Assembly: GCF_010994375.1 (NCBI RefSeq)
Contig: NZ_WHMA01000002.1
Coordinates: 124,001-188,000 of the forward strand
DNA: 64,000 nt
Source of the DNA: Halomonas sp. NO4
GTDB taxonomy: Bacteria; Pseudomonadota; Gammaproteobacteria; Pseudomonadales; Halomonadaceae
Reading direction: 5' to 3'
The translations under genes were made by a program, and so were the position numbers. Below are positions 56,757 through 64,000 of this stretch, in pieces. Each line of letters starts with the position of its first letter. Positions within the stretch are counted from its first letter, which is position 1. The notes beneath the pieces are model-generated. The model saw only the letters and a list, made by a program, of their open reading frames with translations. It ran no database searches and had not been told where the DNA came from.

Positions 56757-57400
56757 CAGTCGATCCCCGCGATCTTGTGGATCTGCAGCGACAGGCGCCA
56801 CTGCGGATGGCCCAGGCAGTAGGCTGTGGTGTCGGCCAGGGTCGAGCGCGCCTCCCCCAGCGGCTTGCGGTCCAGCGGCTGCAGAAAGAAATGGTCGAAG
56901 TCGAGGGTGGCGAAGCGCTCCGGGGGGGCCTCGGCCTGGGGGTAGACCAGCTTGAGCTCGTTGCCGGCACGCACCGCCAGGGCGTTCTCGCCCTTGGGAC
57001 TCACGCAGAGCCAGTCGATGCCGGCGGGTGGCGCCAGGGTGCCGTTGGTCTCCACCGCTACCTCGAAGCCGCGCGCATGCATGGCGTCGATCAGCGCGGC
57101 ATCGAGTTGCAGCAGCGGTTCGCCGCCGGTGAACACCACATAGGGGGTGACGACACTATCCGGGTCGGGCCACAGGGCACCGAGGTGTTCGGCCAGCGCC
57201 TCGGCGTCGGAAAAGCGCCCGCCGTGCTGGCCGTCGGTGCCGATGAAGTCGGTATCGCAGAAGCGGCAGGCCGCGGCAGCTCGGTCGGTCTCGCGGCCCG
57301 ACCAGAGGTTGCAGCCGGCGAAGCGACAGAAGACGCTGGCGCGCCCGGCCCGGGCGCCTTCCCCCTGCAGTGAGTAGAAGGCCTCCTTGACGTGATACAT
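56756..57400 (-). CDS. queE: 7-carboxy-7-deazaguanine synthase
   Basis: A 214-residue radical SAM enzyme of the preQ0 pathway. It begins [20 protein letters not shown]. The cluster cysteines are spaced C-x14-C-x2-C (AGCNLWSGRET and CRFCDTDF) instead of the usual C-x3-C-x2-C, a variant known from Burkholderia multivorans QueE. The SAM-binding VFTGGEPLLQLD and ETNGTL are present. The ends overlap queD and queC by 1 to 3 bp. Confidence 0.93.
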   Translation of the reverse strand: MYHVKEAFYSLQGEGARAGRASVFCRFAGCNLWSGRETDRAAAACRFCDTDFIGTDGQHGGRFSDAEALAEHLGALWPDPDSVVTPYVVFTGGEPLLQLDAALIDAMHARGFEVAVETNGTLAPPAGIDWLCVSPKGENALAVRAGNELKLVYPQAEAPPERFATLDFDHFFLQPLDRKPLGEARSTLADTTAYCLGHPQWRLSLQIHKIAGID

Positions 57401-58098
57401 CAGGCCACCTCGGTCGCGTAGGCAAGGGGATCGCGGGCACCGTTGGCGGCGAACGCGGCGAGCCGCTCGCGGCAGCTGCCGCAGCGGCCACACGCCAGGG
57501 CCTCGCCGCGGTAGCAGGTCCAGGTGTCGGCATAGTCGAGCCCCATGGCCAGCCCGTCGGCGAGGATCTCGGCCTTGGTCGAGCGCAGATAGGGCGCGTG
57601 GATCGTCACCGCCTCAAAGTTGGCGATGCCCGCCACGGCGTTCATGCGTTCGACGAACTCGGGGCGACAGTCGGGGTAGAGCACGTGGTCGCCGCCGTGG
57701 GCGCCGTAGTCGACGCGCCCGGTGCCGATGTTGACCGCCTTGGCGATGGCCAGCGACAGCAGGATCATGTTGCGATTGGGGACCACGGTGTCCTGGAGGT
57801 TGGCCGCGGCGTAGTCGGCTTCGGGCAGCTCGCGGCTGGCATCGGTGAGCGCCGAGGCATCGATCAGGCCGTGGATGGCACGGATGTCGACCACCTGGTG
57901 AGGTACGCCGAGCGTGCGGCAGACACGGGCCGCCACCTCGAGCTCACGGGCGTGGCGCTGGCCGTAGTCGAAGGAGAGGGCATACACCTTGAGCCCTTCG
58001 CGCAGGGCGCGGTGCAGGACGGTGAAGGAATCCATGCCGCCGGAGTAGATCACCACGGTGGCACGGCCTTCCGCCGTGGGGGAAACAGAGAGGGTCAT
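57400..58098 (-). CDS. queC: 7-cyano-7-deazaguanine synthase
   Basis: A 232-residue PP-loop ATPase that converts CDG to preQ0. The nucleotide motif [15 protein letters not shown] is at the N-terminus, and the zinc cysteines are in [22 protein letters not shown]. It is the first gene of the operon queC-queE-queD-ykgJ-like. The upstream gap contains a heptamer repeat array shared with the divergent trhP gene. Confidence 0.95.
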   Translation of the reverse strand: MTLSVSPTAEGRATVVIYSGGMDSFTVLHRALREGLKVYALSFDYGQRHARELEVAARVCRTLGVPHQVVDIRAIHGLIDASALTDASRELPEADYAAANLQDTVVPNRNMILLSLAIAKAVNIGTGRVDYGAHGGDHVLYPDCRPEFVERMNAVAGIANFEAVTIHAPYLRSTKAEILADGLAMGLDYADTWTCYRGEALACGRCGSCRERLAAFAANGARDPLAYATEVA

Positions 58099-58213
58099 GT
58101 CGGGTCTCGTCGCGGAGAATTTGTGGCGCCGCGTTCTGGAAAACGACGGCGATCCGGGGTCCGGTCCGGAGGGGTCAATAGTCTACTTGACGGGCAGGAC
58201 AAGCGCCAACAAG

Positions 58214-58276
58214 CCTCGTCCCTCGTCCCTCGTCCCTCGTCCCTCGTCCCTCGTCCCTCGTCCCTCGTCCCTCGGC
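58214..58276. repeat. Tandem heptamer array CCTCGTC (8 perfect copies plus one variant)
   Basis: Eight head-to-tail copies of CCTCGTC (58214-58269) are followed by CCTCGGC. It lies between divergent queC and trhP. Its right end is 5 bp from the trhP -10 element, so it occupies the spacer and the place of a -35. The unit shares CCTCG with the array at 26451. Confidence 0.95.
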
Positions 58277-58278
58277 GC

Positions 58279-58287
58279 TGCTATAAT
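58279..58287 (+). promoter_or_regulatory. Extended -10 promoter of trhP
   Basis: TGC-TATAAT is a perfect extended -10 element (TATAAT at 58282-58287), 58 bp before the trhP start. No recognisable -35 exists because that position falls inside the heptamer array. Confidence 0.7.
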
Positions 58288-58345
58288 TCTGCTCCTTCAC
58301 TCCAAGCGCCGCTGTGCGCCATCGTCCTGACAACGGTGACTTCCC

Positions 58346-59764
58346 ATGCAAGCTCCCGAACTGCTCTCCCCGGCGGGGACGTTCAAGAACATGCGCTACG
58401 CCTTCGCCTACGGCGCCGATGCCGTCTACGCGGGGCAGCCGCGCTACTCGCTGCGCGTGCGCAACAACGACTTCAAGCTCGACAACCTGCACCGCGGCAT
58501 CGCCTACGCTCGTGAGCGCGGCAAGCAGTTCTACGTCGCCTCGAATATCGCGCCGCACAACAGCAAGCTGAAGACCTACCTGCGCGACATGGAACCGGTG
58601 ATCGAGGCCGGCCCGGATGCGCTGATCATGTCCGACCCGGGGCTGATCATGATGATCCGCGAGCGCTGGCCGGAGCAGCCTATTCACCTCTCGGTGCAGT
58701 CCAACGTGGTCAACTGGGCGGCGGCGAAGTTCTGGCAGCAGCAGGGCATCAGCCGCATCATCCTGTCGCGGGAGCTCTCGCTGGAGGAGATCGCCGAGAT
58801 CCGCGCCCAGTGCCCCGATCTCGAGATCGAGACCTTCGTGCACGGCGCGCTGTGCATCGCCTACTCCGGGCGCTGCCTGCTCTCCGGCTACTTCAACCAC
58901 CGCGACCCCAACCAGGGTACCTGCACCAACGCCTGTCGCTGGAAGTACAACACCGTGGCCGCCGCCCAGGACGAGACCGGCGACCTGGTCCCGGCCAACT
59001 CGGCGGCGGCCCACGCGGCCAGCGGCGTGTGGACGCCCGAGCAGGGGCAGGCCGGGCTGATCGCCTCCGGCGGGGGCAGCACGACCCCGACGAGCACGAC
59101 CACCGCCGGTGGGGTGGAGGGCCAGGATGAGCTCTCGGCACTGATCGAGGATCGCTCGCGTCCCGGCGAGCTGATGCCGGTGTTCGAGGACGAGCACGGC
59201 ACCTACATCATGAACTCCAAGGACCTGCGCGCCGTACAGCACGTCCCGCGGCTCGCCGAGATGGGAGTCTCCTCGCTCAAGATCGAGGGGCGCACCAAGT
59301 CGCATTACTACGTGGCGCGCACTGCCCAGGTCTATCGCCGCGCCATCGACGACGCCGTGGCCGGCCGGCCCTTCGACATGCGCCTGATGGACGAGCTCGA
59401 CAACCTCGCCAACCGCGGCTACACGGAGGGCTTTTACCGCCGCCACGTCCACGACGAGTACCAGAACTACGAGCGCGGCAACTCGGTGGGCGTGCATCAG
59501 CAGTTCGTCGGCGAGGTGATCGGCTACGACCCCGACCGCGGCGTGCTGGATGTCGACGTCAAGAACCGCTTCGAGGTGGGCGACGGCATGGAGTTGATGC
59601 TGCCCGGCGGCAATCGGCGTTTCACGCTCGAGCATATCGAGAACAAGCGCGGTGAATCCGTGGGTGCGGCCCCCGGTTCCGGTCATCGCGTGCGCATTCC
59701 GGTGCCCGGCGAGGCCATCGCTCCCGACCGCATCGAGTTCGCCCTGCTGATGCGCGACCTCTAG
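58346..59764 (+). CDS. trhP: tRNA uridine 5-hydroxylase TrhP (U32 family)
   Basis: A 472-residue protein formerly known as YegQ. It hydroxylates U34 of certain tRNAs in a prephenate-dependent way. Motifs include QAPELLSPAGTFKNMRYAFA, the Fe-S cysteine region FVHGALCIAYSGRCLLSGYF, CTNACRWKYN, and EDEHGTYIMNSKDLRAV. Between residues about 235 and 255 there is a Ser/Thr/Gly-rich insert (ASGGGSTTPTSTTTAGG) not seen in the E. coli protein. Its stop lies 1 bp from the end of the convergent stress protein gene. Confidence 0.92.
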   Translation: MQAPELLSPAGTFKNMRYAFAYGADAVYAGQPRYSLRVRNNDFKLDNLHRGIAYARERGKQFYVASNIAPHNSKLKTYLRDMEPVIEAGPDALIMSDPGLIMMIRERWPEQPIHLSVQSNVVNWAAAKFWQQQGISRIILSRELSLEEIAEIRAQCPDLEIETFVHGALCIAYSGRCLLSGYFNHRDPNQGTCTNACRWKYNTVAAAQDETGDLVPANSAAAHAASGVWTPEQGQAGLIASGGGSTTPTSTTTAGGVEGQDELSALIEDRSRPGELMPVFEDEHGTYIMNSKDLRAVQHVPRLAEMGVSSLKIEGRTKSHYYVARTAQVYRRAIDDAVAGRPFDMRLMDELDNLANRGYTEGFYRRHVHDEYQNYERGNSVGVHQQFVGEVIGYDPDRGVLDVDVKNRFEVGDGMELMLPGGNRRFTLEHIENKRGESVGAAPGSGHRVRIPVPGEAIAPDRIEFALLMRDL

Positions 59765-59765
59765 A

Positions 59766-60563
59766 TCAGTTGACCACCACCACCGGCAGGGGCAGTCGCG
59801 CCAGCATATCGGGGTCCTCGTCGAGCAGTTGGCGCAGCTCGGCGCAGCTCAGCAGCAAGCCGCCGACCTCGCTGCGCGCCAGCAGGCGTTCCAGCTCGCC
59901 GGCGTGATGGAGCGGCAGCGGCATGGCGGCGTCGAACAGCGCGGCCAGCCACTCCGGCAGGCGGTTGGTTTGCGAGGTGTCCGCCGCCGGCTCGAGATAG
60001 CGCAGCGGCCCGCGCCGGAAGGCGTGGCGTTCGTCCCAGACGAGCACCGTGCAAGGGGCCTCCAGCAGTAGGCGGCGGCTGGTGGAGCCCAGCCGCGGGC
60101 CGAAGCGTTCCGACATACCCGCCTTGCCCAGTACCAGTACATCCGCCGGCCCGGCCGCGGCCAGCGCCTCGACCGTCACCTGGCCTCGGCTAACCTCCAG
60201 GCGGTGGTGCAGCTCGCGGCCGGCCACGGCGCGTTCCAGGGCCTGGTGGATGCGGCCGCGCTGCCGGGCGATGGCGGCCTCCAGGCTGGTGGTCGACAGC
60301 GGCCGCGCGAGGCCCGACTGGGCGCCGATCTCCCGTGAGAAGGGGAAGGCGGTGCAGCGCAGCAGGTCGAGATCCTCCACGTAGAGGGCTACGAGCTCGG
60401 CGTGGCGGCGACTGGCCAGATCCACCGCTGCGCTCAGCGCGGCCAGGCTGTGGCGCGAGGCGTCGAGCAGGGCCAGCACGCGAGCGAGTTCCTGCGAGGT
60501 GTGCTTCTCCGCCGGCTGGCCGGTGGGATGCTTCGCGCTGTCGGCAGGGCTCTCAGTCATCAT
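59766..60563 (-). CDS. Universal stress protein family
   Basis: A 265-residue protein. The first 160 residues match a UspA domain: RVLALLDASRHSLAALSAAV at the start and ADVLVLGKAGMSERFGPRLGSTSRRLL with the G-x2-G-x9-GS-type nucleotide loop. The second half is more diverged. It overlaps the upstream Lon-like gene by 11 bp, which suggests coupled expression. Confidence 0.82.
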   Translation of the reverse strand: MMTESPADSAKHPTGQPAEKHTSQELARVLALLDASRHSLAALSAAVDLASRRHAELVALYVEDLDLLRCTAFPFSREIGAQSGLARPLSTTSLEAAIARQRGRIHQALERAVAGRELHHRLEVSRGQVTVEALAAAGPADVLVLGKAGMSERFGPRLGSTSRRLLLEAPCTVLVWDERHAFRRGPLRYLEPAADTSQTNRLPEWLAALFDAAMPLPLHHAGELERLLARSEVGGLLLSCAELRQLLDEDPDMLARLPLPVVVVN

Positions 60564-62970
60564 GGTTGTGGGCCTCCTCGTCGCGGTCTTGGCCCGTCCG
60601 GCCGGTGTGCTTGACCGTCTCGTGGAAGGCGGTCAGGCGCTCGACCACGCGGGCATTGAGCGAGCTCTGGGGATAGCGGCCCTCAGCATCGGCTTCGCCC
60701 GGCGTCATGCCGGTCAGCAGGGCCAGCGCCTCGTCGAGGTCGTGAATGGCGTAGAGGCGGAAACGGTCGGCGGCGATCGCCTCGCGCACGTCGCGATCGA
60801 GCATCAGGTGCTCGACGTTGGTCGCCGGCAGCAGCACGCCGTGGCCGTCGAGTTCGCCGCGGGCCCGGCAGATGGCGAAGAACCCCTCGATCTTCTCGTT
60901 GACCCCGCCCACGGCCTGGACGCGGCCGTACTGGTCGATGGAGCCGGTGACGGCCAGGCGCTGGTCGATGCCCACCCGGACGATGGCCGAGATCAGCGCG
61001 CAGGCCTCGGCCACCGAGGCGCTATCGCCCTCGATGCCGCCGTAGGACTGCTCGAAGGCGAGGCTCGCCGAGAGCGACAGCGGCGTGTCCGGCGCGTAGC
61101 GACCGGCCAGGCAGCGCGACAGGATCATCACTGCCTTGGAGTGCACCCGCCCGCCGAGGCGCGCCTCGCGTTCGATGTCGACCACCTGGCCGGCTCCGGG
61201 GCGGGCGGTGGCGGTAATGCGTGTCGGCTGGCCGAAGGTGAAGTCCCCTAGCGACAGTACGGAGAGGCCGTTGACCTGGCCCACCTCGCGGCCTTCGGTG
61301 CGGATGGCCAGGGTGCCGCGGGTGATCTGTTCGTGGCTGCGTTCGCGTAGGCGACTGGCGCGCCAGCGCTGCTGTTCCACCGCGGTTTCCACGTGGGCAC
61401 GACCGATCACCGCTTCGCCCGCCTCGCCGGCCCAGTGGTTGGCCTCCTGGAGCAGGTCGCTCAGGGCGCGGTGGCGGGCGGTCAGCTTGTGCTGGTCATC
61501 GGCCAGGCGGCTGGCGCGCTCGATCACCGCTGCCACCCCGCCGCGGTCGAGGGGGCGCAGCGCCGACTCGCGCGCCTGGGTGGCCAGCATGCGCGCGAAG
61601 AGCGGCAGGGTCTCGTCGCTGCGCGGCAGGTCGTCTTCCAGGTCCGCCTGCACCTTGAAGAGCTCCAGGAAATCGGGGTCGTGCTCGCACAGCAGGTAGT
61701 AGAGCAGCCGTTCGCCGAGCAGCACCACCTTGAGGTCCAGTGCCACCGGCTCGGGCTCCAGGGTGGTGGTGTTGATCAGACCGTAGGCCTGCTCCAGCGA
61801 CTCGGTGCGGATCTCGCCGGCGCGCAGCACGCGCTTGAGCGTCTCCCAGGCGCCGGGCTGGGTGAGCAGGGCGCGCACGTCGAGCACCAGGTAGCCTCCG
61901 TTGGCGCGATGCAGCCCGCCGGCGCGAATCAGCGAGAAGTCGGTGAGCAGAGTGCCATTGTGCACGTGATGCTCGATGCGCCCCACCAGGTGCTGGTGGC
62001 TGGGCAGGTCGAGGTAGATCACCGGGGCGCCGTCGGTGCCCTGGTTGTCGACGATCAGGTTGAGGTGGCAGCGACTGAAGACCGCCCCCGGCGGGATGTC
62101 CGGCTGCTCCTCGATGAAGGAGTTCACGTGCACCAGTATCGCCTCGCGGATCGCCGCCAGGTGCGCTAGCACACCGTCGTGGCCGGCATAGCGCTCGTCC
62201 AGTTCGTCCAGCGGTGCGCCGATGGCCGACTGCAGCATCTCCTCGTTCAGGGCATCGATCTGCTCGCGCAGCTGCTTGGCCAGGCGCGGCATCCGGCGAA
62301 TCGCCGCGCTGAGCTTCTTCTGCAGCACGGCGACGGTACCCTCGATGCGCTCGCGCTCGTCCTGGGGAAGCTTCTCGAAGGCCTCCGGCGACATCATCTG
62401 GTCGTCGCCTTCGGCCGGGGCGAAGGTGAAGCCGTTGGGGGTGGAGAGCAGCAGGATGTCGTGCTCGCGGGCCTCGCGGCGCACCGCCTCGATGGCGTCG
62501 CGCTGGCGCTCGCCCATGGCCTGTTTCAGCTCGTGCAGGCGGTTCTGGTACTCGTCGCCCTCGAACACCGCGGGAATCGCCGTGCGCAGCTCGTCGACCA
62601 GGTTCTCGATGTCGGCGCGCAGCACGCGGCCCGTGCCGGTGGGCAGCGACAGGCAGCGCGGTCGGGCCGGGTCGTCGAAGTTGTAGCAGTAAGCGATGTC
62701 CGGCGGGGTGGCCTCGTCATGGGAGCGCTCGGTGAGAAAGCGCCCCACTAGCTCGTGCATGCCGTGGCCGGGGTGGCCGAGCACGAAGAGGTTGAAGCCT
62801 TCGCTGCGCATGGCGGTGCCGAAGGTCAGGGCATCCCGGGCGCGCCGGTGGCCGCTGAGCCGGTCCAGGGAGCTGAGTTCGCTGCTGACCGTGAAGTCGA
62901 AGGCGTCCTCCGGACAGGCTCGGTACACCTGATCGACGGAGAGAGGGGTGATGCCGTCCTGGGATTCCAA
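60553..62970 (-). CDS. Lon-like ATP-dependent protease family protein (AsrA/YcbZ group)
   Basis: An 805-residue protein. The C-terminal Lon protease domain has the catalytic Ser in GGIEGDSASVAEA and the Lys in VGGVNEKIEGFF. A central AAA region contains a long coiled-coil insert (ELKQAMGERQRDAIEAVRRE). The N-terminal nucleotide loop reads LGHPGHGMHELV, lacking the Walker A lysine, as in degenerate members of this group. In Pseudomonas aeruginosa the related AsrA takes part in aminoglycoside and heat stress responses. The following gene is a universal stress protein, fitting a stress role. Confidence 0.85.
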   Translation of the reverse strand: MESQDGITPLSVDQVYRACPEDAFDFTVSSELSSLDRLSGHRRARDALTFGTAMRSEGFNLFVLGHPGHGMHELVGRFLTERSHDEATPPDIAYCYNFDDPARPRCLSLPTGTGRVLRADIENLVDELRTAIPAVFEGDEYQNRLHELKQAMGERQRDAIEAVRREAREHDILLLSTPNGFTFAPAEGDDQMMSPEAFEKLPQDERERIEGTVAVLQKKLSAAIRRMPRLAKQLREQIDALNEEMLQSAIGAPLDELDERYAGHDGVLAHLAAIREAILVHVNSFIEEQPDIPPGAVFSRCHLNLIVDNQGTDGAPVIYLDLPSHQHLVGRIEHHVHNGTLLTDFSLIRAGGLHRANGGYLVLDVRALLTQPGAWETLKRVLRAGEIRTESLEQAYGLINTTTLEPEPVALDLKVVLLGERLLYYLLCEHDPDFLELFKVQADLEDDLPRSDETLPLFARMLATQARESALRPLDRGGVAAVIERASRLADDQHKLTARHRALSDLLQEANHWAGEAGEAVIGRAHVETAVEQQRWRASRLRERSHEQITRGTLAIRTEGREVGQVNGLSVLSLGDFTFGQPTRITATARPGAGQVVDIEREARLGGRVHSKAVMILSRCLAGRYAPDTPLSLSASLAFEQSYGGIEGDSASVAEACALISAIVRVGIDQRLAVTGSIDQYGRVQAVGGVNEKIEGFFAICRARGELDGHGVLLPATNVEHLMLDRDVREAIAADRFRLYAIHDLDEALALLTGMTPGEADAEGRYPQSSLNARVVERLTAFHETVKHTGRTGQDRDEEAHNHDD

Positions 62971-63043
62971 CGTGACTGCCTCCCTACAGGGCTCGCGGTT
63001 TCCGCCAGTATGGCCGAGTCGCCCCGTGGGTGCATGACGTCGG

Positions 63044-63925
63044 TCAAGGCGTGGCGTCGCGGTAGCGGTGGATGCGCAGGCTGGGCAGGAAGGGCTCGGC
63101 TTCCAGGCGCTCGTCGCGGCGCCGGGCCCGTGTGCGGCTCTCGGGTGGCGTCGCCGGGGGCTCGTTGCGGTCGGGCAGCCGGCCGCGGGGCGCCGGGATG
63201 AACACCGGCAGGGCGACGTTGAGGGCGCGTCGAGTGCGGCCGTCGTCCAAGGGCTCGGCGAAGAAGAGGTTGGCGCGCATCAGCGGCGCCTGACTCTGTA
63301 CCTGGGCCAGCGGCTCGTCGCTGGGCAGACCGGCCAGCTTGCGCAGCTGGATGCGCACGTGGGGGGCGTCGCTGTCCAGCACCAGCAGCTTCTGCTCCGC
63401 CTCGCGCACGCTGAGGCGCTTGATGGAACGCCCGCTGGTGTACCAGGCCAGGCGCACTCGCGCCACCGGCGCCTCGGCCACGGGAATCGCCCGCCAGCAC
63501 TGCTTGAGGTGCAGGCGGGCCAGGCCGCTGCCGCGCAGGTGCTGGTGCAGCTCGGGGTGGCGGAAGGGCAGCACCGCCTTGATCTCGGCGATGAGCGGCG
63601 GGTGCGCGTCGCGGATGCGGGCGAGCAGGGCGGCGAACTCGGCCTTGGCGGCGTTCACCGCGGCGACGTGCTGAAGCAGGCTGTCGTCGGCGGCCACCAG
63701 CCCCACGTGGCTGCGGGTGGCGCGGCCGTCCTGGCCGTCCTGGTACCAGAAGTCGAGCAGGGCGTGGCGCAGCCACTCGGTGCTCGCCTCGGTCTGGAAG
63801 GCCCAGGCCTCGCTGGGGGATTGCTGGTAGACGGAAAGCAGCGCCTCGGTGCGCTCGATCAGGATATCGAAAGCGGCTTCCAGCTCCGCCAGCAGACGGT
63901 ATTCCGGGGCGTGCACTTGGCTCAT
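63044..63925 (-). CDS. tus: Tus-like DNA replication terminus site-binding protein
   Basis: A 293-residue basic protein. It aligns by eye with E. coli Tus in three stretches: FRHPELHQHLRGSGLARL against FEWVHRHLPGLITL, with the His and Gly of the Ter cytosine lock kept; VRLAWYTSGRSIKRLSVREA against LRFGWANKHIIKNLHRDE; and the final FLPSLRIHRY against IIPRLHLYV. It would bind Ter sites to block forks in one direction. The assignment is moderate because similarity is low. It lies 73 bp upstream of the Lon-like gene. Confidence 0.68.
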   Translation of the reverse strand: MSQVHAPEYRLLAELEAAFDILIERTEALLSVYQQSPSEAWAFQTEASTEWLRHALLDFWYQDGQDGRATRSHVGLVAADDSLLQHVAAVNAAKAEFAALLARIRDAHPPLIAEIKAVLPFRHPELHQHLRGSGLARLHLKQCWRAIPVAEAPVARVRLAWYTSGRSIKRLSVREAEQKLLVLDSDAPHVRIQLRKLAGLPSDEPLAQVQSQAPLMRANLFFAEPLDDGRTRRALNVALPVFIPAPRGRLPDRNEPPATPPESRTRARRRDERLEAEPFLPSLRIHRYRDATP

Positions 63926-63926
63926 C

Positions 63927-64000
63927 TCAGCCGCTCCTGCCCGCTCGAGAAAGCGCCTCGATCGCCTGTATCCCGAAGGCCAGCAGCGTCCGATAATGGT
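63927..64000 (-). CDS. 3' end of an upstream gene (partial)
   Basis: On the minus strand one frame runs from the window edge to a TGA 1 bp before the Tus-like start, encoding 23 residues (HYRTLLAFGIQAIEALSRAG and three more). The amphipathic composition and close spacing to the next gene suggest a real C-terminus, but the stretch is too short to identify. Confidence 0.35.
   Translation of the reverse strand, partial: HYRTLLAFGIQAIEALSRAGRSG

Noticed and set aside
58214-58276. CRISPR array
   Set aside because: Units are 7 bp and contiguous with no spacers; this is a simple tandem repeat.
58099-58345. preQ1 riboswitch upstream of queC
   Set aside because: No compact C-rich pseudoknot-like motif was seen close to the start; the gap is dominated by the heptamer array.
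63926-64000. Ter site in the tus promoter
   Set aside because: No match to the E. coli core ATGTTGTAAC on either strand in the visible 75 bp.

Overview
The window is GC-rich (about two thirds G+C by eye) and densely packed with genes. It reads like a chromosome segment of a gammaproteobacterium of the Halomonadaceae (Halomonas-like). Evidence for this is the psrA/lexA/nagZ neighbourhood also found in pseudomonads, a Tus-like protein, the family types of the metabolic genes and short intergenic gaps. No phage, transposase, rRNA, tRNA or CRISPR array was seen, and no intergenic gap exceeds about 300 bp.

Layout. 1-2.8 kb: nucleobase salvage (purine permease end, apt, gpt, upp) with ung embedded. 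3.0-10.8 kb: a glycerol-3-phosphate ABC importer of the rhizobial GlpSTPQUV type, followed by glpD. 10.9-12.8 kb: uracil permease uraA and a convergent XRE-cupin regulator. 12.9-17.6 kb: a molybdenum cofactor operon mobA-mobB-moeA-moaC/moaD fusion-moaE-moaA. 17.8-18.1 kb: a mini H-NS-like protein ending in an AT-hook. 18.2-21.5 kb: RNase J-like nuclease, purU and a membrane protein. 21.5-26.3 kb: dinB-lexA (minus) divergent from psrA, then an L,D-transpeptidase, nagZ and hpt. 26.5-32.3 kb: an acyl-CoA synthetase and a LiuR-like MerR regulator divergent from a valine-degradation operon. 32.3-36.3 kb: MATE exporter, glutaryl-CoA dehydrogenase and CoA-transferase. 36.3-40.5 kb: DUF3750 protein and ppsR divergent from ppsA. 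40.6-45 kb: ggt, membrane-anchored GDPD and rraA. 45-47.9 kb: a bacteriophytochrome-diguanylate cyclase divergent from a heme oxygenase. 48-51.6 kb: acnB divergent from miaE. 51.6-55.5 kb: a 1303-residue STAND-like regulator. 55.6-58.1 kb: preQ0 operon queC-queE-queD plus a YkgJ-like protein. 58.3-59.8 kb: trhP. 59.8-64 kb: universal stress protein, Lon-like protease, Tus-like protein and the end of a further gene.

Most notable: a MoaC-MoaD fusion with an intact Gly-Gly tail; an ABC importer whose two ATPases appear to build one degenerate and one consensus ATP site; a photoreceptor/c-di-GMP module next to its chromophore enzyme; a double-length QueD whose halves have complementary motif losses; the STAND-like regulator with a degenerate cyclase domain; a mini H-NS with a eukaryote-like AT-hook; and two heptamer tandem repeats of the form CCTCGNN, one of which lies where the trhP -35 element should be. 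PsrA-, LiuR- and GlpR-type operators are visible by eye.

All calls come from reading sequence and recalling protein families. No database search was run.
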